Assembly (NCBI GenBank): GCA_945888455.1
Contig: CAMCZV010000002.1
Coordinates: forward strand, 124,001 to 188,000
Reading direction: 5' to 3'
Source of the DNA: Candidatus Finniella inopinata
GTDB lineage: Bacteria; Pseudomonadota; Alphaproteobacteria; Holosporales; Holosporaceae
DNA: 64,000 nucleotides
Each line of letters opens with the position of its first letter. The first letter of the stretch is position 1. The notes under the pieces are model-generated. The model did not search any database and was not told the DNA's origin. It saw nothing but the letters and a program-made list of their open reading frames with translations. Made by a program: the position numbers and the translations under genes. Below are positions 1-10,694 of this stretch, one piece after another.

Positions 1-2021
<2,021 letters not shown>

Positions 2022-2032
<11 letters not shown>

Positions 2033-2321
2033 GGATTTGATTGGCCAACCCATTCATGGGTCCCATAATGTCTGCTTTGGCTTGTTCTAATTGACGGATA
2101 GCGTTTTCATGGGCAGCAACGATTAAATCCTCTAAGACCTCGTCGTTGGGCAAAGAGGGATCCAGGCGAATGTTCAGCAAATGACCCTTTCCACTGATGG
2201 AAATACGGACCAACCCATTGCCAGACACGCCTTCGATTTCCAGCACATCAATCTTTTTTTGCGCTTCGCCCATCTGTTTTTGTAAACCTTGGGCCTGCTT
2301 CATTAGTTTTGAAAAATCCAT
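2022..2321 (-). CDS. ybaB: YbaB/EbfC nucleoid-associated DNA-binding protein
   Basis: A small homodimeric DNA-binding protein of the YbaB/EbfC family, about 99 residues, the family's usual length. The start was set at the ATG giving MDFSKLMKQAQ, because this KLMKQAQ.LQ.QM opening is the conserved family N-terminus; the longer open frame upstream overlaps dnaX and lacks family similarity. The core 'VSGNGLVRISISGKGHL' and a C-terminal PGF ending are typical. It follows dnaX by 34 nt on the same strand, the classic dnaX-ybaB pairing. The usual third member, recR, is not here; ligA follows instead. Confidence 0.93.
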
Positions 2322-2355
2322 TGCATCTGCTTTTTTCCATTGATACTTGATTACA

Positions 2356-4014
2356 TCACACCTTGGTGATTTGTTCAATTGTCACATCGGGAAAGGTCTT
2401 TAAAATGGTTTGCACAGCAGGATTTTGTTTGGCCAATGCATCGTAATGGTTTTTTTCTTGCTCTTCTTGTGCCAGTTGCGACATGCCATGGGCCGTGTCA
2501 TTCCATCGGATGTGGTGGCCTTTTTGAATGTGTTGTTTGAAAAATTGATCAAAACCTGAAGAAAATGTTTTGGGCATTTCACCGCGTGTTTTATCCCAAT
2601 GCAACACCAAGGCGGCATCATCCCAGCCCACCCACGATACATTGGATCGAACATGGGTGTGCAACAAGCCTTCGCGTGCTTGGGCCAGCGCCAATAACAG
2701 GTCATCCAAGGATACAATGTTAGATTTATTCCATACAAGAAGGGGCGTTTTTGTCCTTTTTTCAGATTCAGAATCGCCAGAAGAGGAACCACCCTGGGAT
2801 GAGTGCTCTGGGGTATAACGGTTGCTGGTGTGGGGCAGGGCTTGTTGATGATTGCTGGTTGGTGCACCTTGGGATTCTGTGGTTTTGTGTACCAATGCCC
2901 CAGAACTGGGCCCTGAAATGGATGGAGGCTCTATGAAGGATAAAATTTGAGATTGGGTAGGGAAGAGTGTCATATAAGCCATGCGTAACGCCACCATTTC
3001 TAGCGCCAATAAGGGAAAGGGTGATGCCGACAGCTCTGCCAATCCTTTTTGCCCCAATTGCCACCATTGATCATAACGATCCAGGGCAATGGGCGGATTT
3101 TGTGCTGCTGGATTTTTTAAACATGATACGGTTTTTTCATGAATCAATTGCATAAACCGCGACAGCAACGTGATGGGCTCTGATCCTTGATGATACTGTT
3201 GTCGAATCAAAGAGATCATGCCTGGGCCATCCCCATGGCACAAAGATTCGAACCATTGATCCAGCCATTGCGTACGTGGCAAACCCAAAATAGACAGCAC
3301 ATCACCCACAGTAATCGGGGATTCTGAGGATGAAATCAGCAAAACACGCTCCAGTAGGGACAGGGCATCACGCACCCCCCCTTCACTGTATTCGGCCAGT
3401 ACATCATAGGCCGCAGGATCGGCAGAATACCCCTCTTTTTCGGTGATCTCTTTTAAATGTTTGGCCAAAATGTCTGATTTGACACGATGCAAATGCAATT
3501 GTTGGCACCGCGATATCACCGTCAGCGGAACCTTTGCCACATCCGTGGTCGCAAAAATAAAGGTCACATGGGCTGGCGGCTCTTCCAGCGTTTTTAACAA
3601 GGCATTAAAGGCACTCTTGGACAGCATGTGCACCTCGTCAATGATGTAAATCTTGCAATTTCCCAACAATGGTTTGTACGAACAGCTGTCTAAAATCTGA
3701 CGAATGTCATCAACGCCTGTATGACTGGCGGCATCCATTTCTAAAATATCCACATGTTTGTCTTGCATCAGGGCCAAACAGGATGGACACGCATTGCACG
3801 GTTCTTGATCGGCATCCCGAGCGCTGCACGACACAGCCTTGGCCACCAATCGTGCCAGTGTGGTTTTCCCCACGCCACGAATACCCGTTAATAACAATCC
3901 GCTACTCAGGCGCCCTTGGGCCAGAGCATTACGTAAAATGCGTACAAATAAATCTTGTCCCACCACATCGCGAAACAATGTCGGTCTGTATTTGCGCGCC
4001 AGCCCCATAGACAT
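2356..4014 (-). CDS. dnaX: DNA polymerase III subunit gamma/tau
   Basis: The clamp-loader ATPase of the replisome, about 552 residues. Conserved opening GLARKYRPTLF, Walker A GIRGVGKTT (residues 44-52), zinc-binding cysteines at 62, 72, 75 and 78, Walker B IIDEVHML and an SRC sensor motif (VISRCQQL). Residues beyond about 370 form a tau-like extension with a low-complexity Ser/Gly/Glu linker and an acidic/amphipathic C-terminus. The start is ATG 4014 (or the ATG at 4008). The open frame continues upstream to 4161, but that DNA encodes the SRP RNA, so the extension is not coding. ybaB follows. Confidence 0.95.
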   Translation of the reverse strand: MSMGLARKYRPTLFRDVVGQDLFVRILRNALAQGRLSSGLLLTGIRGVGKTTLARLVAKAVSCSARDADQEPCNACPSCLALMQDKHVDILEMDAASHTGVDDIRQILDSCSYKPLLGNCKIYIIDEVHMLSKSAFNALLKTLEEPPAHVTFIFATTDVAKVPLTVISRCQQLHLHRVKSDILAKHLKEITEKEGYSADPAAYDVLAEYSEGGVRDALSLLERVLLISSSESPITVGDVLSILGLPRTQWLDQWFESLCHGDGPGMISLIRQQYHQGSEPITLLSRFMQLIHEKTVSCLKNPAAQNPPIALDRYDQWWQLGQKGLAELSASPFPLLALEMVALRMAYMTLFPTQSQILSFIEPPSISGPSSGALVHKTTESQGAPTSNHQQALPHTSNRYTPEHSSQGGSSSGDSESEKRTKTPLLVWNKSNIVSLDDLLLALAQAREGLLHTHVRSNVSWVGWDDAALVLHWDKTRGEMPKTFSSGFDQFFKQHIQKGHHIRWNDTAHGMSQLAQEEQEKNHYDALAKQNPAVQTILKTFPDVTIEQITKV

Positions 4015-4040
4015 CAGTTGGACCAATTTTGAATAGAAAG

Positions 4041-4128
4041 ACAGAGTGCCTGACCCAAAATGGTTCGATTTTGGCTGCTTTTTTTCAAACCTGACCAGGT
4101 GAATCGATATTTTGCCCAAACACTCTGT
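4041..4128 (-). ncRNA. ffs: Signal recognition particle RNA (4.5S-type, short)
   Basis: Read on the minus strand, this stretch carries the SRP domain IV core: GGTCAGGT, then TTGAAAAA (a GAAA tetraloop closed by U-A pairs in place of the usual CCGGAAGG), then AAGCAGCC. Both strands of the internal loop that binds Ffh match the consensus. The ends pair perfectly (ACAGAGTG with CACTCTGT) and inner helices CAAAAT/ATTTTG and TCGATT/AATCGA extend the rod, giving an 88-nt hairpin. It sits just upstream of dnaX, a common ffs position. Ends are inferred from pairing and may be off by a few bases. The partner ffh is at about 48.3-49.6 kb. Confidence 0.9.
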
Positions 4129-4134
4129 ATAGAG

Positions 4135-4160
4135 ATTATCAAATCTAGGGGATGATCTCA
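4135..4160 (-). promoter_or_regulatory. Putative promoter of ffs (and probably dnaX)
   Basis: On the minus strand a -10-like GATAAT (4135-4140) lies 7 nt before the inferred 5' end of the SRP RNA at 4128. A TTGAGA hexamer stands 15 nt upstream, a shortish spacer. The -10 fits well; the -35 is less certain. Confidence 0.5.
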
Positions 4161-4205
4161 ATAGCCCGGGCTCTGGGGCACCTGCCCAAAGCCGTATGCC
4201 AAACC

Positions 4206-6878
4206 TTATCGTGAACGGGTGGGCAGCAACACAATGCCACCAGACGGTTTGAACCGAACAGGGGATGCCTTTTCTGGGGCACGTTTTGATTTTTCTGGGA
4301 TCCCAGATGGTTTAACGGGGTCTGCCGCCTTTGCTAGCGGGGTGGGCGAAGGGTGTAAAGTCAATTCTTTTGGTACGAGTTTCTTGCTTTTTTGGCGTTT
4401 TTTCTGACGCTCGTCTGATGGGTTGCGTGGCGTTGCCATCATTTCTTTGGATTCTGAAACAACCAGCGATGGGTTTTCCCCAAGAGCAGATGGGGCAGGC
4501 ATTACCTCAAGGATCACAGCATTGCCTGGAATCGGCGCGCTGGATGCCGTTGGGGTTGGCCTGTCTTTTTTAGCATTGGGTCGTCTGTGATGGGTTTTTG
4601 GAACCTTTTGGGTATTTTCTTTGGATGTGACAACCTCTGTTTGGGGCACTGCTTGCTGTGTTGTATCGGGTGTTTTTTTGGGTTCAAACGGTGCAGCTTC
4701 TTGGGGCAGATGGTGTTTCAGGGGCTTTTTAGAGCGTGCGTTTTGATCTGTCCGTTTTTTGCCCTTTTCCCTTGGTTTGTCTAGCGGTTTTTCCATGGGT
4801 TGTTCTTTGACGGACGGAATATCTTTTGCCGACGATACAGAAGAAAACAGACTTGTTTCTGTGGATGCAGGAATTTTAGAAGACTCCGCTTCTCCCCCAG
4901 GTGCGACATCCTCAACAGCATCTCTGCCTATGGGGTTGGTCAATAAAAACGGTCCATCAAACGCCGTATTGGCCTGAATTTTTGCTTGACGCCGTTTGCG
5001 TAATTTGGCCCAGCGGGATTCCTTGATGGGTGAGGCTGGTGAAGAGGGTAAAACCTCTTGGGTCAAGGGAATGATCATGGCGGTGCTGGATGGCACTGGA
5101 CTGGAATCTTGGTGTTCTGCTTTGTCAGCGGCGTCATTTTTACTTAGATTGGTGCCGGCATTGCTGTGGGCATTGGTTAAATCTAATGGATTTTGAACAA
5201 CCGTACTGTCTCCGTTTTTTCCAGCTTTGGATCGATTTCGACGGCGTTTCTTTGGCGCAGCAATAATGTCCGTGGATTTAACGTCTGCCAGCGGAATAGG
5301 GTTTGCAATATTCAAGGCCCCAGAATCGGATGAAGCGTCTACAGAAATTAGGATGGTTGTTCCGTACTTTTTCTCTATTTCCCATAAAAACCCACGGTGC
5401 GTATTCAGCAAACACAGCACCAAATCGGCCGATCCAGAAGCCTCAATGGTTTTGGAATTCTGGGTTGCGGCCATGCGTTCTATGGCACGTAACGCCCGCA
5501 TGGATTGCATGGGCAATGACAACAGCCGTCCTGCCCCGTGACACGTGGTGCACAAATGGGTGTTGCTTTCCATCAAGCTCTGGCGCAAACGCTGGCGGGA
5601 CATTTCCAGCAAGCCAAATTCACTGATTTTTCCAATTTTTAATCGGGCACGATCCGTGGCCAACGCATCCTTTAATGCTTTTTCTATGACAGGGCGCTTG
5701 TTGGGGTGTAAATCGATAAAATCAATGACAATTAATCCCGATAAATCCCGCAATTTCAAATTTCTAGCAATGGCAACGCAGGCTTCTAGATTGGTTTTCA
5801 ACGCCGTGTCTTCGATGTTTCTTTCTTGGGTTGATTTGGATGAATTGACATCAATGGATACCAGCGCCTCTGTCTGATTCAAAACGATTGATCCCCCAGA
5901 GGGCAACAACACCGTGTGATTGTAAATGGCCTCGATCTGGGATTCAATGTTGAATTTTTCAAACAAAGAACAGGTGGTACTATGCAGTTGTATTTTCTTA
6001 GCATAACTGGGGAAAACAGCCCGAATATACGATCGCGCCCGTTTAAATGCTTCTTCTCCCTGTATCACCACTTCTTGAACATCGCTACTGTAAAAATCTC
6101 TCAGGGCACGGATCAGCAAATCTTGTTCGGCGTACACCAGACCAATGGCGGTCACAGGATGGGCGGTGATGGTGGTCCATGTTTTCATCAAGAAATCGTA
6201 ATCTCTTTTGATTTCGCTCTTTTTTCTGCCAATGGCGGCAGAACGCAAAATAAAGCTCATACCTTCTGGAACCTCTAATGTGCCCAAAATGGTTTTCAGG
6301 GCTTCACGCTCTGTTGAATCTGTGATTTTTTTAGAAATACCACTGGCTTTTGGCGTATTGGGCAGGAAAAATCCGTAACGACCGGGCAAGGAAATATAGG
6401 TGGTCAGCGCCGCGCCCTTACTGCCTCTCTCGTCCTTGATGACTTGGACCATGATCAGTTGTTGGCGCTTGATAAAATCGTGTATTTTTCCGTGTATACC
6501 CAGCGGGCGGGCAGGGCGCTCGTCATCCTCTGTGACGCTGATTTCTGGGGCAATTTCTGGGTTGATGGGCGGGGCGAGAGTGATGGAGGATTCGTTGGTT
6601 TCTGGCTCTTCTGGCTTGGCCGGTGCGGGTCGTGTGGTGGCGGTGTCGGGATTGATAATTTCAGAAAATGCTAAAAATCCGTGCTTTTCAAAGCCAAAAT
6701 CCACAAAGGCGGCCTGCAGAGAATGCTCTATGCGCATAATGCGGCCAATATAAATATTTCCTTTTTTTAACTTTTTGGTGGACAGCTCGTCATCAAAATC
6801 CTCTAGGACCGTATCCTTGACGATGGCCAAACGGGTTTCGTTCAAGCGCTGATCGATGAGCAGAAATTTTCCCAGCAT
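4206..6878 (-). CDS. rne: Ribonuclease E/G family endoribonuclease
   Basis: An endoribonuclease for rRNA/tRNA maturation and mRNA decay, 890 residues from ATG 6878. This start gives the family opening (MLGKFLLIDQ..NETRLAIV) and has an AAAGG-type ribosome site; the longer frame upstream is leader. The S1 domain (KKGNIYIGRI...QAAFVDFG) is split by an acidic, proline-rich insert at about residues 79-128, as in alphaproteobacterial RNase E. The catalytic DNase I-like core has LVSIDVNS and GLIVIDFIDL carrying metal-binding aspartates, and the Zn-link is CTTCHGAG. The last 350 or so residues are charged, proline-rich and basic, resembling the RNase E scaffold that binds RNA and degradosome partners; partner sites cannot be named. 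Confidence 0.93.
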   Translation of the reverse strand: MLGKFLLIDQRLNETRLAIVKDTVLEDFDDELSTKKLKKGNIYIGRIMRIEHSLQAAFVDFGFEKHGFLAFSEIINPDTATTRPAPAKPEEPETNESSITLAPPINPEIAPEISVTEDDERPARPLGIHGKIHDFIKRQQLIMVQVIKDERGSKGAALTTYISLPGRYGFFLPNTPKASGISKKITDSTEREALKTILGTLEVPEGMSFILRSAAIGRKKSEIKRDYDFLMKTWTTITAHPVTAIGLVYAEQDLLIRALRDFYSSDVQEVVIQGEEAFKRARSYIRAVFPSYAKKIQLHSTTCSLFEKFNIESQIEAIYNHTVLLPSGGSIVLNQTEALVSIDVNSSKSTQERNIEDTALKTNLEACVAIARNLKLRDLSGLIVIDFIDLHPNKRPVIEKALKDALATDRARLKIGKISEFGLLEMSRQRLRQSLMESNTHLCTTCHGAGRLLSLPMQSMRALRAIERMAATQNSKTIEASGSADLVLCLLNTHRGFLWEIEKKYGTTILISVDASSDSGALNIANPIPLADVKSTDIIAAPKKRRRNRSKAGKNGDSTVVQNPLDLTNAHSNAGTNLSKNDAADKAEHQDSSPVPSSTAMIIPLTQEVLPSSPASPIKESRWAKLRKRRQAKIQANTAFDGPFLLTNPIGRDAVEDVAPGGEAESSKIPASTETSLFSSVSSAKDIPSVKEQPMEKPLDKPREKGKKRTDQNARSKKPLKHHLPQEAAPFEPKKTPDTTQQAVPQTEVVTSKENTQKVPKTHHRRPNAKKDRPTPTASSAPIPGNAVILEVMPAPSALGENPSLVVSESKEMMATPRNPSDERQKKRQKSKKLVPKELTLHPSPTPLAKAADPVKPSGIPEKSKRAPEKASPVRFKPSGGIVLLPTRSR

Positions 6879-7064
6879 AAGTCTACCTTTTCCTTGTTCA
6901 AGGGGGTGGCCAAACGATGCATTTTTCAAGCAAAAACAATGTATCTTTTTCACAAAAAGGAGCGCTTTTCGCGGAAAAAGATAGAAAAACCACCCCAAAT
7001 CTGTAAAAAGTTAGATGGTGTGGTTGTTGCGATAAATGCCCATGTGGACTTTTAATATTACTCT

Positions 7065-7093
7065 ATTATAACTTGGTACGGCCTGATGCGCAA
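7065..7093 (-). promoter_or_regulatory. Putative rne promoter with long leader
   Basis: Minus strand: TTGCGC (7088-7093), a 17-nt spacer, then a perfect TATAAT (7065-7070). Transcription would start near 7058 and give an untranslated leader of about 180 nt before rne. A long leader fits the known feedback control of rne mRNA in E. coli through its 5' UTR; whether this leader acts the same way is inference. Confidence 0.65.
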
Positions 7094-7182
7094 TATTGTC
7101 GCAAAAGAGAGTCCTATGGTCTACCCATGGGGGCAATAGCGTGGTATAAATAATCATATTTTGTTCTAAAAATCATAAATTC

Positions 7183-7548
7183 ATGGGATGCTTGTTAGAT
7201 TTTAACAGTCGAGAAATTGAACGATTGACCACAGGGAAAAAACCCATACCTGTATTTGGGCCTGGTGATAATTTGACTGTATATGTTCGTATTTTGGATG
7301 GCAAAAGAGAGCGCGTTCAACGGTTCGAAGGATTGTGCATTGCCCGACGCAATGCCGGATTGCATTCATCATTTACCGTACGTCGCGTAACAGGGGGGTT
7401 CGGTCTAGAGCGTGTATTTCCTCTGTACAGTCCGGTCATTGATCATATCGAGTGCACACGGCGTGGAAAGGTGCGCAGAAACAAATTGTATTATGTCAGA
7501 ACACTTAGCCGTAAAAAGTCCAGAATTAAAGAGAGAGTGTCACGCTAG
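7183..7548 (+). CDS. rplS: 50S ribosomal protein bL19
   Basis: bL19 sits at the 30S-50S interface. The 121-residue product shows the family core: FGPGDNLTVYVRI, RVQRFEGLCIARR, SFTVRRVTGGFGLERVFPLYSP and RRGKVRRNKLYY. The N-terminus is a little shorter than usual and diverged. No strong ribosome site precedes ATG 7183. In most alphaproteobacteria rplS follows rpsP-rimM-trmD; here it stands alone, divergent from rne. Confidence 0.95.
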   Translation: MGCLLDFNSREIERLTTGKKPIPVFGPGDNLTVYVRILDGKRERVQRFEGLCIARRNAGLHSSFTVRRVTGGFGLERVFPLYSPVIDHIECTRRGKVRRNKLYYVRTLSRKKSRIKERVSR

Positions 7549-7578
7549 AGGATTTTGTTCAAACAGGGAGAGGCAACC

Positions 7579-8628
7579 ATGGCTAGCTGTAAAAATAACA
7601 GGATTTTAAAGTCTGTGGGGCAGTATCGTTCTGCACCGCAACACGTTGTTTTTTTGGCTATGGTCATGTCCCTTTGTGTGAATGCGGATAAGTCCCAAGA
7701 GGGCAACGTGGGTGACAAAGCTGCTCTCTTATCATCATCTGACCAAGCATCAAACGTGGTTTCATTGGGTGTTGGCGCCCAAGGGTATATAGAATCCGTC
7801 AATGGAATCGTAACCCTGACCATGTCGAACCAAGAAGCCAGCATGGGGGTAATTTCAGACATTTCTGTTTCAGAGGGACAGAGTGTTCAAAAAGGTGATG
7901 TTCTGGTGGTTTCCAGCCATTATAAGATTAGAGAAAACCAAAAAATCGTGGCCGAATTGGAATACAGCTTGGCCAAAACAGAGTTGGAGATTTCAAAAAA
8001 TAAGGCCGAAAAATGCAAAGAAAAGCTGGGGCGCCATGAAAAAATGCTCGCCAGTAAGGCCGTTTCTCGTCAAGAGTTTGAAAACATTCAAAAAGATTCA
8101 GCAGAAGCCGATTTGTTGGTGGAAAAGCAAAAAATCGTGCTGCATATTGCCGAGCAAAAAATAGCCTTGTGCAAGGAATTGTTAGAGCAATGTCAAATTC
8201 GTGCACCCATGGATGGTGTCATTTTGATGCTGAATGGCAAGGTAGGAGAACAATGCAGGCCCAATGAAGGTCTGTTAATGATGGCCGATGTAACTCGGTT
8301 GGAAATTGTAACCGAAGTGCACGAAAACGATATTTCTAAAATTTTTATGGGTCAAAGGGCTGAAATTTCTTTTCCAAACAAAATGCCTCCCATTACAGGA
8401 TATGTGAATTATATTTCCACCATTGTGAGATCCAACACGTTACAGGAATCCGATCCCAAAAAAAACCAGGACTTAAGGGTTATAGAAGTGCGCGTAGCCA
8501 TTACGGATGAAGATGCCCTGAACATTCGAGGCTTTTTACGCATGCATACCGATGTTCGATTTTTTGGTCCAGACGAAGATCAGCAGAGTCGCGCCATAAC
8601 GGCCGTTAACCAGGCTCGTGCCTTATAA
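7579..8628 (+). CDS. HlyD/DevB-type periplasmic adaptor (membrane fusion protein)
   Basis: A 349-residue membrane fusion protein that would link an inner-membrane exporter to the outer membrane. ATG 7579 is preferred because GGGAGAGG precedes it at proper distance. A basic N-terminus and hydrophobic segment (about residues 24-36) suggest a signal peptide or anchor. Then come a lipoyl-like half (ISVSEGQSVQKGDVLVV), a long alpha-helical hairpin (about residues 118-205), a second lipoyl half (CQIRAPMDGVILMLNGKVGEQCR) and a beta-barrel domain; the ending IEVRVAITDE...LRMHTDVRF resembles DevB-family ABC exporter adaptors. No ABC transporter or TolC gene is adjacent, so it is an orphan adaptor or its partners lie elsewhere. 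Confidence 0.8.
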   Translation: MASCKNNRILKSVGQYRSAPQHVVFLAMVMSLCVNADKSQEGNVGDKAALLSSSDQASNVVSLGVGAQGYIESVNGIVTLTMSNQEASMGVISDISVSEGQSVQKGDVLVVSSHYKIRENQKIVAELEYSLAKTELEISKNKAEKCKEKLGRHEKMLASKAVSRQEFENIQKDSAEADLLVEKQKIVLHIAEQKIALCKELLEQCQIRAPMDGVILMLNGKVGEQCRPNEGLLMMADVTRLEIVTEVHENDISKIFMGQRAEISFPNKMPPITGYVNYISTIVRSNTLQESDPKKNQDLRVIEVRVAITDEDALNIRGFLRMHTDVRFFGPDEDQQSRAITAVNQARAL

Positions 8629-8665
8629 GGTGTGATCAAGAGGATCGTGCGTTTGGCCATTCATA

Positions 8666-8696
8666 ATGGGGGGCATATCCCCACAAAAGCCCCCAT
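8666..8696 (+). terminator. GC-rich hairpin after the adaptor gene
   Basis: ATGGGGGGC (8666-8674) can pair with GCCCCCAT (8689-8696) across a 14-nt loop, 38 nt after the adaptor stop codon. No U-tract follows, so it may be a pause or stability hairpin rather than a true intrinsic terminator. Confidence 0.35.
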
Positions 8697-8775
8697 GGAA
8701 AACGCGAGTCGGGTTCGTCAACAGGATTTTTTGCACATTTTATTTTATTAACTTGTTTTAATTCTTGTATTTTCA

Positions 8776-9762
8776 ATGTTCGGTTTTGATAATTATTTGG
8801 TCGTTGCTTGTTTTGTAATTCTTGCTGCAGTGAATACAGCCTCTGTTTTTTACCCCAGATTGTGGGCTAAAAAGACGTTGTTGCGAAGTGGTTGGGTGTC
8901 AGACCGTTATATTGTGTCCAATCTGGTATGCGCATTGGGGTGGGGCTCTGGACTGATGAATGGGTATGGAGCCATGATTTTGGGTCTATTTGTTTGCTGT
9001 TGCGCGGTGTTCTACGGGGTCAAAGACCTTTTGCCTGGTTTTCACCATAACACGGTCAAAAATAGGGGTATATCCTTTCTGAGAGCCGTGGCTTTTTTCT
9101 GTATAGTGACCATTTTTTACGGTGTTTTACATCATAAATTGCCAGGATTTTTTAATGTTTGCGCGTTGTCATGTTACAAAGTTTCAGAACATTCTGTGCC
9201 TTATACGATGTGGTTTAATTTTGATCGCACGTTATTAGCCATGGTGCTGTGTATGTATGGGGTGCTTCGTACACAACATGCTGAATCTTTTCACAGAAAT
9301 CCGGCCACTGGGTTCTGGATTCTTGCAGGCTTTGCGGCCACTGTAACGGGTGTGGCGCTGTGTGCTCTCAGCATTGGGTACATCGAATGGGATATCAAGT
9401 GGCCAAGCATTCAGGTTTTGTGGTCCCTAAATAATATCTTTTTTGTTTGTTTTGTCGAAGAAGTTTGGTTCCGCGGGTTTTTACAAGGTCAAATAAAGCA
9501 GGGTTTTACGCGTGTGCTCAGCCCAAACATCATGGGTTACAGACCTCATATTCTGGCTGCAGCTGTGATTTTTGGCATAGATCATGCCATCAAAGGTGGC
9601 CCGGTTTATGGGGCATTGGCCATTCTGGTCGGTTTGTTTTATGGGATTGTTTATGATCAAACAGGGCGTATCCAGTATGCTTGGGCCGCTCACTATTTGT
9701 TTAATCTGTTGCACCTGATCTTGTTTACCTATCCCGCATCCACAGGTGTTTTATCACAATAA
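8776..9762 (+). CDS. CPBP-family intramembrane metalloprotease
   Basis: A 328-residue polytopic membrane protein of the CPBP (CAAX protease/bacteriocin-processing, Abi) family. The three metal motifs are present in order: EExxxR as EEVWFRG (E228, E229), FxxxH as FGIDH (H270), and HxxxN-type HYLFN (H306). About eight hydrophobic segments precede and surround them. Possible roles include prenyl-protein processing, peptide maturation or immunity; the substrate cannot be told. The stop codon overlaps the rnhB start by one base (TAATG at 9760-9764), so the two genes are translationally linked. Confidence 0.85.
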   Translation: MFGFDNYLVVACFVILAAVNTASVFYPRLWAKKTLLRSGWVSDRYIVSNLVCALGWGSGLMNGYGAMILGLFVCCCAVFYGVKDLLPGFHHNTVKNRGISFLRAVAFFCIVTIFYGVLHHKLPGFFNVCALSCYKVSEHSVPYTMWFNFDRTLLAMVLCMYGVLRTQHAESFHRNPATGFWILAGFAATVTGVALCALSIGYIEWDIKWPSIQVLWSLNNIFFVCFVEEVWFRGFLQGQIKQGFTRVLSPNIMGYRPHILAAAVIFGIDHAIKGGPVYGALAILVGLFYGIVYDQTGRIQYAWAAHYLFNLLHLILFTYPASTGVLSQ

Positions 9763-10547
9763 TGGCCAGCAACACATTATTGCATTTCCATCATGAAGAC
9801 AGCTTGGTCAGGCCTATTGACGGCGTGACCCCGTATATTGTGGGGGTGGACGAGGTGGGTTATGGCGCATGGGCAGGAGCCATTGTGGTGGCAGCCGTTT
9901 GGATTAACCGCCGGATGATACCGGATGATTTCTTAAAAGAACTGAATGATTCTAAAAAATTAAGCCCTAAAAAACGTCTCTATTTATGTCAGGCTTTTGT
10001 TCAAAACCCAATGTGGGGAAATTATGCCATTGCCTATGTTCCCGTAAGAGATATTATCCAAGGATTGGTGTTAAAACATGCGCTGAAAGCCATGGTTCAG
10101 GCTGTTCAATGTCTGGATGGTTATTTATCCGCGGTATTGCCACAGCCATTATGGGGACTGAACTCTAGATCTTGGGTTCAGAGAGAGGAGGGCGTATTGA
10201 CCCCTTTTTTGAACACCATTCAGGGGGTGATAGTGGATGGTCGACATGCATTGCCCGCAAAATGGGTACAAAAATCATGTCCTGGCGGCGATGGTCAAAG
10301 TTACAGCGTGGCATTGGCGTCTATTTTGGCAAAAGTGGCAAGAGATGAAAATATGGATGAATTACACGGGGAAAATCCGATGTATTCCTGGGATAAAAAC
10401 AAAGGGTACGGTACGCAAGCCCATCAAAAATCCATAGTACAGCATGGATTATCTTTATATCATCGGCCATTTTATTGCAAACGCGCCATAGAGAGGATGC
10501 CTGAAAATATCTGTCCCAGCGGTTCATCGGACTTTGCTGTGAGATGA
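9762..10547 (+). CDS. rnhB: Ribonuclease HII
   Basis: RNase HII cuts RNA in RNA-DNA hybrids and at single ribonucleotides. The product is 261 residues. The GVDEVGYGAWAG motif supplies the paired acidic residues (canonical GxDExGRGxxAGP, here with R to Y and P to I changes), VIVDGRH the third and SILAKVARDENM the fourth. The start at 9762 overlaps the preceding stop and leaves an extra 30 residues or so before the core. It is slightly longer than average (about 200-230) because of an insert at about residues 118-145. Confidence 0.93.
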   Translation: MASNTLLHFHHEDSLVRPIDGVTPYIVGVDEVGYGAWAGAIVVAAVWINRRMIPDDFLKELNDSKKLSPKKRLYLCQAFVQNPMWGNYAIAYVPVRDIIQGLVLKHALKAMVQAVQCLDGYLSAVLPQPLWGLNSRSWVQREEGVLTPFLNTIQGVIVDGRHALPAKWVQKSCPGGDGQSYSVALASILAKVARDENMDELHGENPMYSWDKNKGYGTQAHQKSIVQHGLSLYHRPFYCKRAIERMPENICPSGSSDFAVR

Positions 10548-10648
10548 TGATAGAGAGCGAAGCGGCCAAAAGGATTCCTAGCCAGATTCATTGCCATTCA
10601 TCTGCACATATCAGAGCCCAAAGATCCATACCAATGCAGACCATTGCG

Positions 10649-10676
10649 TATCCATCATTAAATATCCATCATCAAA
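10649..10676. repeat. Tandem 14-bp repeat in intergenic DNA
   Basis: Two adjacent units, TATCCATCATTAAA (10649-10662) and TATCCATCATCAAA (10663-10676), differ at one base. They lie in the non-coding stretch after rnhB. Confidence 0.85.
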
Positions 10677-10694
10677 TATTTTCCATAATACCAA

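Noticed and set aside
4015-4161. 49-codon N-terminal extension of DnaX
   Set aside because: The DNA encodes the SRP RNA; DnaX family similarity begins at GLARKYRP.
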